Shown: piece by piece, positions 39,323 through 51,186 of the stretch | How positions within the stretch are numbered: position 1 is the first letter of the stretch | How the letters are laid out: each line of letters starts with the position of its first letter | Assembly: GCA_907163375.1 (NCBI GenBank) | Contig: CAJQUW010003186.1 | Coordinates: 1-64,000 of the forward strand | Source of the DNA: Prostheceraeus crozeri | Taxonomy: Eukaryota > Platyhelminthes > Polycladida > Euryleptidae | Length of the DNA stretch: 64,000 nucleotides | Direction of reading: 5' to 3' | Notes under the pieces: model-generated | Seen by the model: only the letters and a program-made list of their open reading frames with translations | The model's database searches: none | What the model was told of the DNA's origin: nothing | Translations under genes and position numbers: made by a program

Positions 39323-39330
39323 TATATAAG
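39323..39330 (+). promoter_or_regulatory. TATA box (TATATAAG) of the 131-aa gene
   Basis: Exact TATATAAG 83 bases before the ATG at 39413. Confidence 0.6.
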
Positions 39331-39412
39331 TCCTAGCTGTGTACCAATTCTCATTAAAGGTTCTAATCCTCAAGTACCATACTGAAAGTCATCTCTTATA
39401 ATTACGCTAACC

Positions 39413-39808
39413 ATGCATAGTATCAATACACCACCCGCTTCTCCAGCTGAAGTTGAAAGGATCGAATCGGAACAGGTATTCGGAACAGGACCCATAACTC
39501 CTCCGGAGTCATCCGAAGATGAGAATTGCATGGTACAGAGTAGTGTGTTCAAAACACCGGTGGAGGCCTTGATAACGGTGAAGACACGCTGTGGAAGAGA
39601 TGTTCGGAATGCGCCCAGGAGGATCCACACGAAGCGAATATGTGTGCGTATGGAACCCGATGAGAAAAATCTCACAACTGCGCTGGAGTTCAGCATTATA
39701 GAACCACCAACGCCTCGCCGCTGCCCTGGTGCCCCCAAGAAAACAAGAGTGTGTGTTCGTGTTGACTTAAAAAAAATCATTCCTTTTCCCAATATCAACA
39801 ACATCTAA
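39413..39808 (+). CDS. Accessory protein, 131 aa, Pro-rich with basic repeats
   Basis: Unrecognised. The N-terminal part is Pro/Glu/Ser-rich with TPPE-type motifs. Two basic segments follow with a common pattern (KRICVRMEP and KTRVCVRVDL, each preceded by an Arg/Pro cluster), which suggests an internal duplication. No cysteine pattern or membrane segment. Own TATA box. Compare the 83-aa gene of element 1, which also ends in an Arg-rich region. Confidence 0.55.
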   Translation: MHSINTPPASPAEVERIESEQVFGTGPITPPESSEDENCMVQSSVFKTPVEALITVKTRCGRDVRNAPRRIHTKRICVRMEPDEKNLTTALEFSIIEPPTPRRCPGAPKKTRVCVRVDLKKIIPFPNINNI

Positions 39809-40120
39809 CTTTTTATCTTAAATATGACTATACATAAATGAACAATCTTGTTTTTATAATTTCACAAATCGAATTTCTGATAGGATTTGAATGGGAACTG
39901 GGGATAGATATATTCATCTCTGAAATAGCTACCTATAAGTATTTCTAAGTTTAATATTTCGAAGATATATATTTTAAATCACTTGTTTGAGACTTTGAAA
40001 CAGCACCGAACATACTAGAACAAATTTGAAATGAATATTAATGTGTAATTCAAATGATAGTCAAATTGGATGAAAGTTTGAATATATTTACAGTGTTTTT
40101 GAATGCTTTTTTTCACCTTA

Positions 40121-40460
40121 GGATGATATCATACATATTGCATACAATACATCATTAGCTAGAGAATGAAAAGATCTTTCTAATGATATAAGCTATGTAC
40201 CCATTCGATGAAGAAATCCCTGTTGTATGCAAGTGTATGCAGGAAGAAAAAATTATGATTTCAATTTTTAAGTTTCTCAACTAAATTCTACCTATCTTTC
40301 AAAGGGCTATAGTTGCTTCGGATGGTGTCATAAATATTGCATACAATACATCATTGGAATCAGAATGAAAAGAGCTTTCGAATGATATAGCATATGTACC
40401 TATTCAATGAAAAAATCCTTGTTGTATGCAAGTGTATGCAACTGGAAAAAATTCTAAGTT
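40121..40460 (+). repeat. Two direct repeats of about 140 bp, spaced 199 bp
   Basis: The stretches at about 40121-40262 and 40320-40460 share several blocks, including ATTGCATACAATACATCATT and GTTGTATGCAAGTGTATGCA. No coding capacity. Perhaps part of a regulatory region. Confidence 0.7.
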
Positions 40461-40679
40461 TTTCTCAAAAATAACTAAGTTTCCAAGTTTTTTAAAATTT
40501 TCAAAGTTAAAGTTTGATCACTCGAAATGACCATAATGCATAAACTTCCACATGAACTTGACCTTTGACTTGACCTTGACCTTCATACACTTCATACACG
40601 GCGGGGGGGGGGATTCGCGCACTTCGCGCACTCGAAAATTTATTTACCCATGGGCTCCGGGTGCCACAGCTATTCTTTT

Positions 40680-40720
40680 TTGCATAACTAAAACCTAACC
40701 CTAATCCTAACCCTAACCTA
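40680..40720 (+). repeat. Telomere-like CCCTAA repeats
   Basis: Several imperfect units (CCTAACCCTAATCCTAACCC and further) lie between a G-run at about 40603 and the E2F-type cluster. Confidence 0.7.
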
Positions 40721-40730
40721 TTATTTGAAT

Positions 40731-40864
40731 TTTGGCGCGAATTTAAAATTTCGAAATTTGGCGCGAAATTTAAAATTTCGAAATTTGGCGCGAAATTTGA
40801 AATTTAGATATTTCAGATTTTAATATTATCTCCAAGAGTTTTAAGCCAATATTTTGGCGCGAAA
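40731..40864. promoter_or_regulatory. Cluster of four E2F-type sites
   Basis: TTTGGCGCGAAA, the palindromic E2F/DP consensus, occurs exactly at 40757..40768, 40784..40795 and 40853..40864, and with one change at 40731..40742. The first three are spaced 26-27 bases apart, each embedded in AAATTTCGAAATT-type sequence. E2F drives S-phase genes in animals. The cluster lies about 340 bases upstream of the TATA box at 41206 and could couple the accessory gene to host S phase. Confidence 0.65.
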
Positions 40865-41205
40865 ATTAAACTTTAGAAATTGACATGCAATTCAAATATC
40901 TTAAAATATTGACTTCAAACATGTTACCATATATATTTACGAATTGAATAATTGATTTGTATGTAATAATGTTCAAACTCTCTGAATTCATTTGAATTAA
41001 CTTGCTTGTGTTTATAATAGATACATATAGTAGATTTTATACTATTTACAAGAGTCATATTCATAGCATTTGATTGCCATTCCATTCTAATGGATAAAAT
41101 GAGCCAGCTGATTATTATTTTGTTTAAAATTGTCAAGTTTGTTTTGCTGTACCAAATTGATGACATGATGTCATCAAGTCTTTGTTCATGGTTCCTTTGT
41201 TGAAT

Positions 41206-41216
41206 CTATATATAAA
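41206..41216 (+). promoter_or_regulatory. TATA box of the intron-rich accessory gene
   Basis: CTATATATAAA about 30 bases ahead of a likely start near 41240. A 5' leader exon ends at a donor at 41323. Confidence 0.55.
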
Positions 41217-41239
41217 GAACTTGTAGAGCTCCGTTCTTC

Positions 41240-44010
41240 ACTCAGTTTTGAATTATTTGGTGTGCATACAAGACCTCGTTCTCCGCTTCTCCGTTTCGTC
41301 GATTTACAATTATATTTCTGAAGTGAGTTTCATCATTTAGAATTTACTGCTTTCTAAGTTTGGGAAATAGGTACATTACTAACTTCTTATAACCAAATAG
41401 TTTAAAATACATGGTTGGCTTTTAGGATAGGAAACAACACAATGTTATATTATTAATCACAAATCTTTACTTCGTTTTTTTTATTATAGCATATGAAATA
41501 CACATGAATCAAGCGATCTTGATTGATGTAGTGTTTGAATTTAAATAAACATCACAAGATTTCGTTTCTAAATAATAAAACACTAACACATTAATTTCAT
41601 TTTCAATCAGCTGTTCTTCTAATTAAAATACTTTTAATCAATCTCTACACTTTCGTTTTTTCGAAAAGTCAGTTTCGTTTCAATGTTTTTTTTCGAAATT
41701 AAATAACATTTACTCAGCTGATTCCAAACTTGATGTTTCTATATTAAAAACACCTCTTAAAAATTGATTTAAGAGTTCGAATCTCGGTTTCTGTTTCATC
41801 TTAATATTTTTCTAATTGAGATTATTAAACTTTTTAATATTACTTCTTTAAGTTTGGAAAATAGATTCATAAATGAGTTCCAATCTACAGAGAGATAAGA
41901 ATATAACAAACGATTATTTCCTTTGTAGAAATGGTTCGAACGTCAAGCATTTCCCGACAGAGACTTATTTTTCATTATTGCAGTACTTGCAATTTGCCAG
42001 TTCGCCACGCTAGCAAAAGCAGTCATAAGGGTTGCTCTTTTAAGGAGGATGGTACATATCTGTATTGCCTTACATGTAAGGCATATCTGAAGAGTACTGA
42101 GAAGGCGAACAGTGAGGAAGATAAGACTTTTATTCAAGCCCATACTGCCTGTGCACTTGGTAATGGACGCAAAGGCATCAATTTGACCTCGACCGCTGAG
42201 AAGCGGAAATTGGAAAGATTGTTTGCCAAGGAGGACAGGCCGGCGACAGGGGTTTTGAGCCAAAGTGATGAGGTCGCGAAGACTTCTAAACCTCCAAAAA
42301 AGACGCGATCCATCAGAGTAAAGTCGAGAAAATTCATTGATAGTGACACGTCACTATCTGATTATGAAGTGAGTACTGTTAAATGCTTATTTTAAATTAG
42401 GTTTTAATGAAACAATGATGAATGCCACCTACGATTCTAGTGCAAGTATGCATGTAGTAAACATATTTTTTAACATTTCAGAGTTCAGAACTTCCAACGA
42501 AGAGTGCCAAGGTACTTTTAAAGAAATTGCCTACAGCAAGAGATGTAAGTATTTTACAGTTAAAATTTTTATGATTTTAGATATGTTTTACTACCAAAGT
42601 CTTTCTTTCAGCATTTCAACAGTCTGCCACCTGTTCCGAAATTGACAATGGTGGAGAAAAAAGTGAATCCACATCCCGTAAGTAATTTTTACAAGGTCTA
42701 TACGTATATAACTAGAAATTTTAAAACATTGTTAACTTTTCAGCTGTTTCAAAGTCTACCCCCTATTCCCAAGTTGAGAACGGTGGAAAATAATGGATGT
42801 CAGACACCTGTAAGTATGATTGTTGCAGTCTACACTCATGGCAATCTATCATGTCTTAATAATCACTCTCTAATCATTTTGTCTTTATTCCTATTGCAGG
42901 CAATTCGATCTTTATCACTGAAAAAGACTCGAGATCGCAGTGTCCTCTCAACGCCACCTACATCAACGTCTATGGAGGACAATGAGGAAAAACCCTACAC
43001 CATCCGCGAGTCCTCATCAGATGAGTCCTCTTCGGATGAGTCCTCTTCGTCAGCGACATCATCGCCAACTTCTTCTGATGATGACAGTGATGATGGCAGA
43101 ATTGCTAAGGTAAGTACAATATAAGGAATGAATATGAAAGCAGATAATTGAAATGTAAAAGATTGTAACAGTTAAATTCTGATTTTAGAATAGTTCATAC
43201 AACGTTGCGGTGGAAGATGGATCTGATCATGAGATCGTCATGACTTCTAAGGTAAGATAGCTTTCAAACACTAGAAAACATGTTTACATTATTTAAATAT
43301 TATTATATTGTTAATTCTACAAACATTATTAACTTCTTTCCCATATAATGATGCATGGATAATACAAATATTTTCTATTCTCATTACAGGATGCAGCGGT
43401 CTACGCATCACAGGAGGAAGAATCCTTCTCCAACATTCGATCGTCTCCAACCTGCAGCGTCCACTTCCCCTTCACTCCTATACTGGAGTATAGGGGTGCA
43501 TCACCACCGCCCACAACACAACCACCTACACCGGGGACTGCTCCTACGACTTCCCACGATCCTACTCCTCCTACTACACCATCACCTACGACTTCCCATG
43601 ATCCTGCTCCCCCTACGATCTCCAACACTACTATCCACGCTCCTGCTTCCATCATGCTGCGAACCAAGGAGTACAATGTCGATCTAGATGAATCCAATGA
43701 CAATAGTGAGTTGAGACGCTGTGAGGAGCGACTGCGACTCGCTGAGGAAAGGGAAGCGAAGTTAAGGACTGAAAATCGTGATCTAATTCAATCTGTGCGA
43801 AATCTAACACAGTCAAACTTGCATATGGCATCACTCCTTTCAAGAGGCAACAAGCCTTTTGAAAAAGAGACTTTAATGCATATTGAGTATGCAAATTCAA
43901 ACATTGATAAGGTGAGGCTGACTCACATGGAAGACAGGGGTGCTTGCTCTGCACAGTGTCAGCACATCAAGATGTGCCACAGTGGCATTGTAAAATGCAT
44001 AAAAATGTAA
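41240..44010 (+). CDS. Intron-rich accessory gene, eight exons
   Basis: A leader exon and seven coding exons are suggested by canonical splice sites: 41931..42368, 42482..42544, 42612..42677, 42744..42809, 42900..43109, 43189..43251, 43390..44010. All coding exon lengths are multiples of three, and every intron falls in phase 0. The first coding exon has a Cys/His cluster (CSTCNLP, CLTCKAY). Exons 3 and 4 are 66 bases each and encode similar segments (SLPPVPKL and SLPPIPKL), an exon duplication. Exon 5 ends in Ser/Asp-rich repeats. The last exon has a Pro/Thr-rich part, then a helical coiled-coil-like region with many Glu and Arg, and a Cys-rich end. No family is recognised. No break is seen. 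Confidence 0.7.
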
Positions 44011-44175
44011 TGTAATGTACTTTACTTTTTTCTTTTGGAAAATGAAAATTATTGTAAATCCTGAATTTTTTCCTTTATATCATCGACCGGTAATACTACA
44101 TCTATCTCAAAAGTGAAGAGATCGGAACAAATTCTATTGGGTGGTAATAGCTCTGACGTCATAGAATGATGAAAA

Positions 44176-44183
44176 TATATAAG
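44176..44183 (+). promoter_or_regulatory. TATA box of PolB (TATATAAG)
   Basis: Exact TATATAAG 48 bases before the PolB ATG at 44224, as in element 1 although without the leader introns. Confidence 0.6.
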
Positions 44184-44223
44184 GACTATCAAAAATTATA
44201 ATCCTTATCATTTACTATTAAGA

Positions 44224-47200
44224 ATGGTTGTCTGTTCCAAGTGTGGAAAATCTTTTACTCTTTATGGCAATTTGCAACGTCATGAAAAATTTTGTAAGTT
44301 GGGGATAACATATAAGTGTAGCAAGTGTCCATATCAAACGAATAGGAAGGATAATCTAAAGCGACACAATCTAGTTTGCAATTTAAGTTCAAATTCTCAA
44401 AATATGTCAGTTGTTAATCAAGTAGAATCACAAAATAATCACATATCCAGATCTAGTATTGTTGAACCAACGTCTAGACATACGTCAACCAGCGCTTCAA
44501 ATAATACCTTTATGCAATGTTGCTCCCATTGTGGCAAAAATTATAATTCTGTTAGCAAATTTCGTCAACATATGAATGTACATAATACAAAAAGTGAGAT
44601 GAATATTCATAATAATCATGGAACTCTAAATCTCAGTGAAAGCGCACTTAATGGTCACGCTCGTGTATATGACATCACACCATCAACACATACAATCGAC
44701 ATTAATTCTTTTTTATTGAGTATGCGACCTATAATAGGGGACTTAGTGTCAAACCTTCTAGAACAATTTCAACTACGTGGCCATCTAATTGCACAAATTC
44801 GTTATGTGCGATCAAATCCTCAAGAAGATGAAACGTTTCTCGCACACTTTACATCATCATCTACAAACTATATTTATGACTATGATACCTGGTTCCAAGA
44901 TAATTTGAATAGTCTTTCAAGCCATATTGAAGCATTTGCAAATAAGGGTAGCAACTGGGTTATAGATGAAATACTTAATATTGAATTCAATGTTATTACC
45001 AGTCCACTACTATCCGGTGGACAAACATTTACTCTACCAAAGAGCTTGAAAGATTATAAGGCTGTAATCAATGTACACTCAAATGCAAATGACTGCTTCA
45101 AGTATTCAGTTTTATCAATACTACATTATGATGAAGTACTTCACTCGAGAAATGAGATGAAATCATATAGCAAGTGGACATCTGATCTGAATATGGATGG
45201 CATTGCCACACCAGTATCAATAAAAGATATTTCTAGGTTTGAGAAAAATAATGACATCAAAATTAACATTCATTTTTATGAAAAAGGACTCAAAGGTGTT
45301 CGTTATAGTAGCAACTTTATTGGTAAACGAACTGTCAATATACTGTTAATTGTTAACAATGAACGCGCACATTATTGTGGAATCAGAAAGATATCGAGAC
45401 TATATAGGAAAATTAATAAAAGATTTAAACATTACTGTGATCGATGCACCCAATCGTTTACATATAAGACAACTCTAGACCGACATTATCAATTTTGTGT
45501 TCGAGGAAAAGCGCAAATAGAAAAAATGCCTAAACAACTAGAGGTAAGTACAAGTAGCATGGAATATCATCTAAGTCCACCTTTAGTAATTTATGCAGTT
45601 ATAGAGTGCTACATCGATAATAAAGTGCATAAACCTGCAGCAGTTGGAGTTTATCATGTTTGGCACAACGCTCTCCAATCAAAATTTGATAACGAATATT
45701 ATGTCTTTAAAGGAGAAAATTGTATTATGAACTTCTTAAATCACCTAGAAAATGTAGCACAAAATTTGTATGACAATCAGCGTGCAATAAGTAGACAACC
45801 GATGTCTCTATCCCATGATGAAGAAGAAAAACACAAAAGCGCACAGAGTTGCAGTAAATGTAAATCTAAGTTCAGTGATGATTGTATCAAAGTGAGAGAT
45901 CATGATCATATAACAGGAAAATATAGACAAACATTATGTAGCAAATGCAACCTTCGATTGAAACTGAATAGGCGGGAACTGCCCATATTTTTCCACAACT
46001 TCAAGAATTAGACAGTCACATCGTTTGCTACAAAGCAATTGGAAAGAAGAAACCATGGAAATTAGAAGTGGTAGCAGCCACAGCTGAAAAATACATAACT
46101 TTATCCGCTAGTGTACCTGTGAACGAGTACAACGGAAAAACAATATATTTTAAATTAAAGTTCTTGGATTCTTTTCAATTTTTAAGTGCATCACTAAGTG
46201 AATTAGCAAAAGGATTACAAGTGTATAAGCATGTAGAAAAATTAAGAAACGAATTTCCACTGATTAATGATGACATCCTATATCAAAAGGGAGTGTTTCC
46301 CTACTCTTATTTCAAAAGTCTAAATACATTGTTGGAAAATAGTCTACCACCACAATGTGAATTCTATAATGATCTCACACGAGAGCATTGCTCAGACAAA
46401 GAATATGAACACGCTTGTAATGCGTGGATCGCTTTCAGTTGCTCCAATTTTGGTGATTACATGCTTGCATATCTCAAATTAGATGTGTTATTGCTGGCAG
46501 ATATTTTTGAAGTCTTTAGATCATTGAGTCAAAATGAAGATGAGGTGGATCCTGTGCATTTTGTCAGCCTTCCACACCTTAGTTTTACTTCAGCTTTGAG
46601 TTTTGCTTCATCTGATCCTCCACACTACATACAAGATGAAAACATGTACAATCTATTTGAAAGGGGAATAAGGGGAGGTATGACATTTACAAATATCCAC
46701 ACCGAGCGCGTGCACGCATTACGGAATTACAAAATAATACAAATGAAAGCCGTTACTTTTCCTACATAGATGTCAACAACCTTTACGGCTCGTCACTCAG
46801 CAAGAGTCTACCACATTCAAATTTCAAATGGTTGAATGAAGATGAAATAGGCTACTTTTCAAACGAAGTTAATATTCAAGTCATAGATGATGATAGTGAA
46901 ATCGGATATATTTTTGATTTAGATTTGGAATATCCTGCAAGCATACATGATGACACTGCCGATTTTCCATTGGCACCAGAAATGCAGATGATAGAACAAA
47001 AAATGTTTTCAAGTTATATGAAAGACTTGTATAAAAAAGTAAGACCAAATACTAACTTTTCTTCAACTAAGAAACTATTGCTACACCAATTTGATAGGGA
47101 AAATTATGTTGTACACTATTCAATATTAAAATTTTATTTATTTATGGGTATGAAAGTTAAAAAAGTTCAAAGCGGTGTAAAGTTCACTCAAAAGCCCTGG

Positions 47201-48112
47201 TTAAGAACGTTCATCGACATGAATTCCCAAAAGAGAGCTCAGTCAAGAACTGACTTTGAAAAGTCATTTTACAAGTTGAAGAATAACTCTTTATATGGCA
47301 AGACAATGGAAAATGTAAGACGAAGGAGAAAATTCAAATTAGTTAATAGTGTTGAGCAATGTCAAAAATTATCAAATCATCCACTCTATGTTCAGCATAA
47401 GATCTTCGATGAAGATCTAGTTGGCATGGAAATGTACAAGCCTTCAATAATGTTGAATAAATTAATTTATGTTGGTCAAGCAGTTCTTGATTATAGCAAG
47501 TTGGAAATGTATCAACTATTTTACAATGATTTAAAAAGATGTCCACTGATAAATAGAACGCGACTTTGTGGCGGTGACACTGACAGTTTTTTCCTATGTC
47601 TATACACCTCACCTTCTGTCCGTCTGGAGGACATACTTCTATACTTTGGTGAAAAATTTGACTCTTCAAACTATGATGTACATCACCGACTATATTCAAC
47701 TGCAAACAGAGCTAGGTTGGGCTGTTTTAAGGATGAGTGTGCGGGAAAGTTGCTTGAGGAAATGATCTTATTAAAACCGAAAATGTATTCAATGAAATAT
47801 CTAGATTCATCTTGTCACAGCATCAAACGTGCAAAAGGAGTGCAGAGAGCTGCAGTTAAAAAACTACAACATAATGATTATAGGACCGTGTACTACAGTG
47901 AAATGGATACAAGTGAAGAAATGACAGTAATTAACTCGAAAAACCACTTAGTTACTACAAAATCATTCAGGAAGCGAGGACTTTCACTCTGGCAGCATAA
48001 GCGCTGTTGGTTAAATAAAAATTTGTCACTACCATATGGACACTATAGCTTGGGACTTCCCCCACATTCAAAAAGAAGGAGAATCCTTCCTGCTATAGGT
48101 GATGTAGAATAA
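44224..48112 (+). pseudogene. DNA polymerase B of element 2, broken
   Basis: Homologue of the element 1 polymerase along its whole length: N-terminal zinc fingers, the conserved N-terminal domain, a third finger, the exonuclease motifs, the zinc-knuckle insert and the palm motifs with GGDTDS. The coding sequence is broken in about two places. Otherwise sequence conservation is good, so the loss is recent. Confidence 0.9.
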
Positions 48113-48372
48113 GTCTAAATAGATTCAACAAGGTAATTTACAAGTAAACTAACCAATCGTCACATCTTTCTGCTTAGTTATGCTTACTAATATATAGGTA
48201 GTCTAAACACAAAATGAAATTTCTACATTTTTCCGATGTGTAGAAATTATTACTAAAATATAGGTAGTCTTATTATGAATTTAAGACATAGCACTCAACA
48301 TCATTCCGATATGTTGAGATGTGAAATAGCAAACTTTATGCAAACAGATGAATTAGGTTTATATTTGAAAAC

Positions 48373-48933
48373 ATGCCTCATTACACTAGAACATGGAAAC
48401 TAAACGACTTACAAAGCGTTCACATAACAAATTCTAAGAAAGTAGTCTTTCGTCACTCAATAGCAAATAGTGGTGGAAGACATCGTGGCGTTTGCATTAG
48501 CCTTGACGCATTATCTTCACTGAAAGACTTCGCTGATCTGATTGACAACCATAAGACACGGATGAAGATTCCCCTCGATCAAAAGGTATGGATAAAGTGT
48601 GACTCTACCGTCAAGCTGTACGTCTGTTCACCAAAGAGAGAAGATATTGACTATCGATTTTTCCGTTTCAGTGACGTCACATGGAGAAACTTTACAAAAG
48701 AGATACTACCACATATGATTTCTTTTATGAAGGATGGAGGACATCAAGCGGATGGAAGTCGTGAATCGCATGTTAACTACAAAAGTAAACTCAAAACTCA
48801 ATCTTCAAGAAATCGAGCGCAACATTCCCAATCGAAAGCAATGGTTATTAATAAAACACAAGATGAAGCCGACAACGAATCTACATCTGGGAAGACCCTC
48901 AATGTTAACATGGAGGATACAGAGGAAGGATAA
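48373..48933 (+). CDS. Small PC4-like candidate protein of element 2, 186 aa
   Basis: The first 120 residues follow the pattern of the element 1 family: TWKLNDLQSV, VVFRHS, RGVCISL, VWIKC and a final WRNFTKEI helix. A low-complexity tail follows, ending in an acidic stretch and overlapping the TBP-like gene by 200 bases. Only one copy is present here against two in element 1. The PC4 resemblance is tentative. Confidence 0.6.
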   Translation: MPHYTRTWKLNDLQSVHITNSKKVVFRHSIANSGGRHRGVCISLDALSSLKDFADLIDNHKTRMKIPLDQKVWIKCDSTVKLYVCSPKREDIDYRFFRFSDVTWRNFTKEILPHMISFMKDGGHQADGSRESHVNYKSKLKTQSSRNRAQHSQSKAMVINKTQDEADNESTSGKTLNVNMEDTEEG

Positions 48934-49303
48934 ATATGTGACTATCCTATTCTTTCCAAATGGAACAATCCAGTGTGTTGGTGGCTTCACTGATGGTGAT
49001 CTACCATATCTACATTCTACATTGGAAAATTTACTTAGTGACTCATTATCTGAATGGGAAGTGAAGACAATGACTGTGTTATGTGAATTGAACTATCATT
49101 ATGACTTTCGTAAAGTCACATCATCAAATAATCTCACTTATGAAGTGGAACTATTTCCAGCAGCACAGATGACTAACTGGCACCCATATCATGTTCATGT
49201 ATTCCATAATGGAAAGATTGTGATAACCGGCATTAAAGACATAAATGATGTTCCTCCCATCCTATGTGATTTGAGAAAAATATTTGTGAAATCTACATTG
49301 TAG
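48734..49303 (+). CDS. TBP-like protein of element 2, 189 aa
   Basis: The same TBP-type motifs as at 10846..11391: KLNLQEIERNIPN..., LGRPSML, FPNGTIQCVGG in the first half; YEVELFPAAQM, HVHVFHNGKIVITGIK in the second. YEVELFP corresponds to YEPELFP of eukaryotic TBP, and GKIVITGIK to GKVVLTGAK. The gene looks whole and keeps the same overlap with the upstream small gene. The two copies are clearly diverged from each other, so both have been under long-term constraint. Confidence 0.78.
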   Translation: MEDIKRMEVVNRMLTTKVNSKLNLQEIERNIPNRKQWLLIKHKMKPTTNLHLGRPSMLTWRIQRKDKYVTILFFPNGTIQCVGGFTDGDLPYLHSTLENLLSDSLSEWEVKTMTVLCELNYHYDFRKVTSSNNLTYEVELFPAAQMTNWHPYHVHVFHNGKIVITGIKDINDVPPILCDLRKIFVKSTL

Positions 49304-49434
49304 CTATGTAAATATTTAGAAAAGAACTGGACATTTGTAAATACATATTGAAATGTAAACATGTTTTGCTTTCCCTCTAAACCCAACGATTTGGAACATA
49401 AAACAAGGATATTTACATATAAAATAAAACTTTA

Positions 49435-49896
49435 TTACAAAACAGTTTCAATATACTTTGTAAGAATTACATCATTTTTATAGCAGTCTTTCGAAAAAAG
49501 TTGTAAAACACTTTTACAGTTATTTTTCAATGGTCTCTCGTTGATGAAATATAGCACATAACCGCCGCACATGAGAGATACATTGCTTTGGAGTGGAAAC
49601 GATGTAACTTTCTTAATCGTCCAGGAGAACCTATTCATCCATAGTGCAATGTCATGTAAGCGAGGTAGATTAAGAGAGTCAAAATATTCAGCCACTTTAT
49701 AGCGATTGATGTACACTGCAATCCAATGTTTACCAGGAAGATTGTTGCTGTCCGTATTGATGATAAGCGAACAAGGATAGAAAGGAATTGAATTAGGTAA
49801 ATTATCTCTAGAAAAGACATCAAGAAATATTGACTTGGAGTAGGGATGAGCATTTCCCATTTTCCTCAAGATTTGTACGTTGCTTAAGTTACTCAT
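49435..49896 (-). CDS. Adenain-like protease of element 2
   Basis: A 153-residue frame with GKHWIAVY (His), AEYFDSL (Asp), FPLQSN (Gln) and SLMCGGYVLYF (Cys). Same length as in element 1. Its ATG overlaps the capsid stop by four bases (ATGA). Confidence 0.88.
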   Translation of the reverse strand: MSNLSNVQILRKMGNAHPYSKSIFLDVFSRDNLPNSIPFYPCSLIINTDSNNLPGKHWIAVYINRYKVAEYFDSLNLPRLHDIALWMNRFSWTIKKVTSFPLQSNVSLMCGGYVLYFINERPLKNNCKSVLQLFSKDCYKNDVILTKYIETVL

Positions 49897-51176
49897 CTCT
49901 GATAGCTGACAGTTACGTCTCGCATTCTCGTTATTTCAACTTTGCTATCATAGATAGCATAAATGAGGCAAGTAATTGTTTTCTTCAAAGGTGACTCAAA
50001 TGACACCTCTAGTCGTAGATTACCAGGCTTTGTAACTCCTACGCTTTCACCGCCTAGATCTGCATCTGCTGTGAGATTGTATATAATGAAGAAGTAACCA
50101 TTTTTATACATATCCATTGTAATTCCATTTGAATCATCTGTGTTAAACATGCTCAGTGCAGTGAAAGTAGAACCATATTCACGTACAAATTTGCCCTCTT
50201 TAAAATTAGGCTCATAAGCTTTGCAAGCAACAAATTTTCCATCCTAATAGAGTGCTAGTTTACTAATGTTAAAGTGTTGGAAATTAAATGGATTCTTTTC
50301 AAAAGCACCAATAAATGACTCATTTTCCACAAATGTGATATACACCGCCTTCGGCATCGCAGTGGGAAAAAGATTTGGGTAGGCATGAGAGGATGATCCC
50401 GCACCAATTGTGAAGTTTGTTAACACACTGTGATTAACTGGATATATTGCATTGCTTTTCCTCAATCCTGTCGCATGCTCGTTGATGACTGACGGGTTCA
50501 TTGTTACTCTCCTTACATTGAGCACGGCACTACTTATGTTGATTTGATAGTTGGTAGCTCCAAAAGCCATTAACGCGAACTCAGGATTTGCACGAATAAA
50601 TTTTATTTGCATTTTAACCTGTGATAGTAGATATCTAGATTGACGAAGGAAATCAAGATAGACAGGTCCTTTCAAGTATAATTCCTTTGAATCTGCTGTC
50701 AATTCCATTCGTTTTTTTAAACCTCCATTTGAAACCTCATCAAATTTCCCTTGCTGATCATCATACCAGCCGGCAACTTGCAAGTGTGACTGTTTAGCTC
50801 GCTTCTGAAATTGCGTCATTGTATTTATGTATGCTCCATAGGGATATGCTCGATCCCCTCCTTCAATCTGTTTGTCATTCAATATTAAATACACATCTGA
50901 GAATAGACTGGCAATAGGAAGATTTGTCAATCCCACTTTATCCTTAGTTGAATCAATATTGGTACCATCAGTCTTCTTAATTTGTATACACAATTCTAAA
51001 TCAATGGATTGACAGTCAATATAATCTTGAGGATTAGCAGGTATATCAAACTGAATAGGCTGTTGGTTACCATCGATATTTGTTGTGGGGACTATATCAA
51101 CAATAGTTGAGGAAATTATGTCAGTTTGATGAGGCGGTGAATCGAAGAAACACAAAGCCGAATTGATACTCTGCAT
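49893..51176 (-). pseudogene. Major capsid protein of element 2, broken
   Basis: Double jelly-roll capsid gene: LTNLPIASLFSDVYLILNDK, YPYGAYINT, VYLDFLRQSRYLL, RRVTMNPSVINEHATGL and the C-terminal CLIYAIYDSKVEITRMRDV all match element 1. About one break is present. Confidence 0.88.
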
Positions 51177-51186
51177 CGTATTAGCT

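Noticed and set aside
39370-39804. Leftward 144-codon frame opposite the 131-aa gene
   Set aside because: It is the antisense shadow of a gene with a clear TATA box.
43401-43954. Leftward frames opposite the last exon of the accessory gene
   Set aside because: Shadows of the Pro/Thr-rich and coiled-coil-like exon on the other strand; Val/Gly-rich composition is the antisense of that bias.
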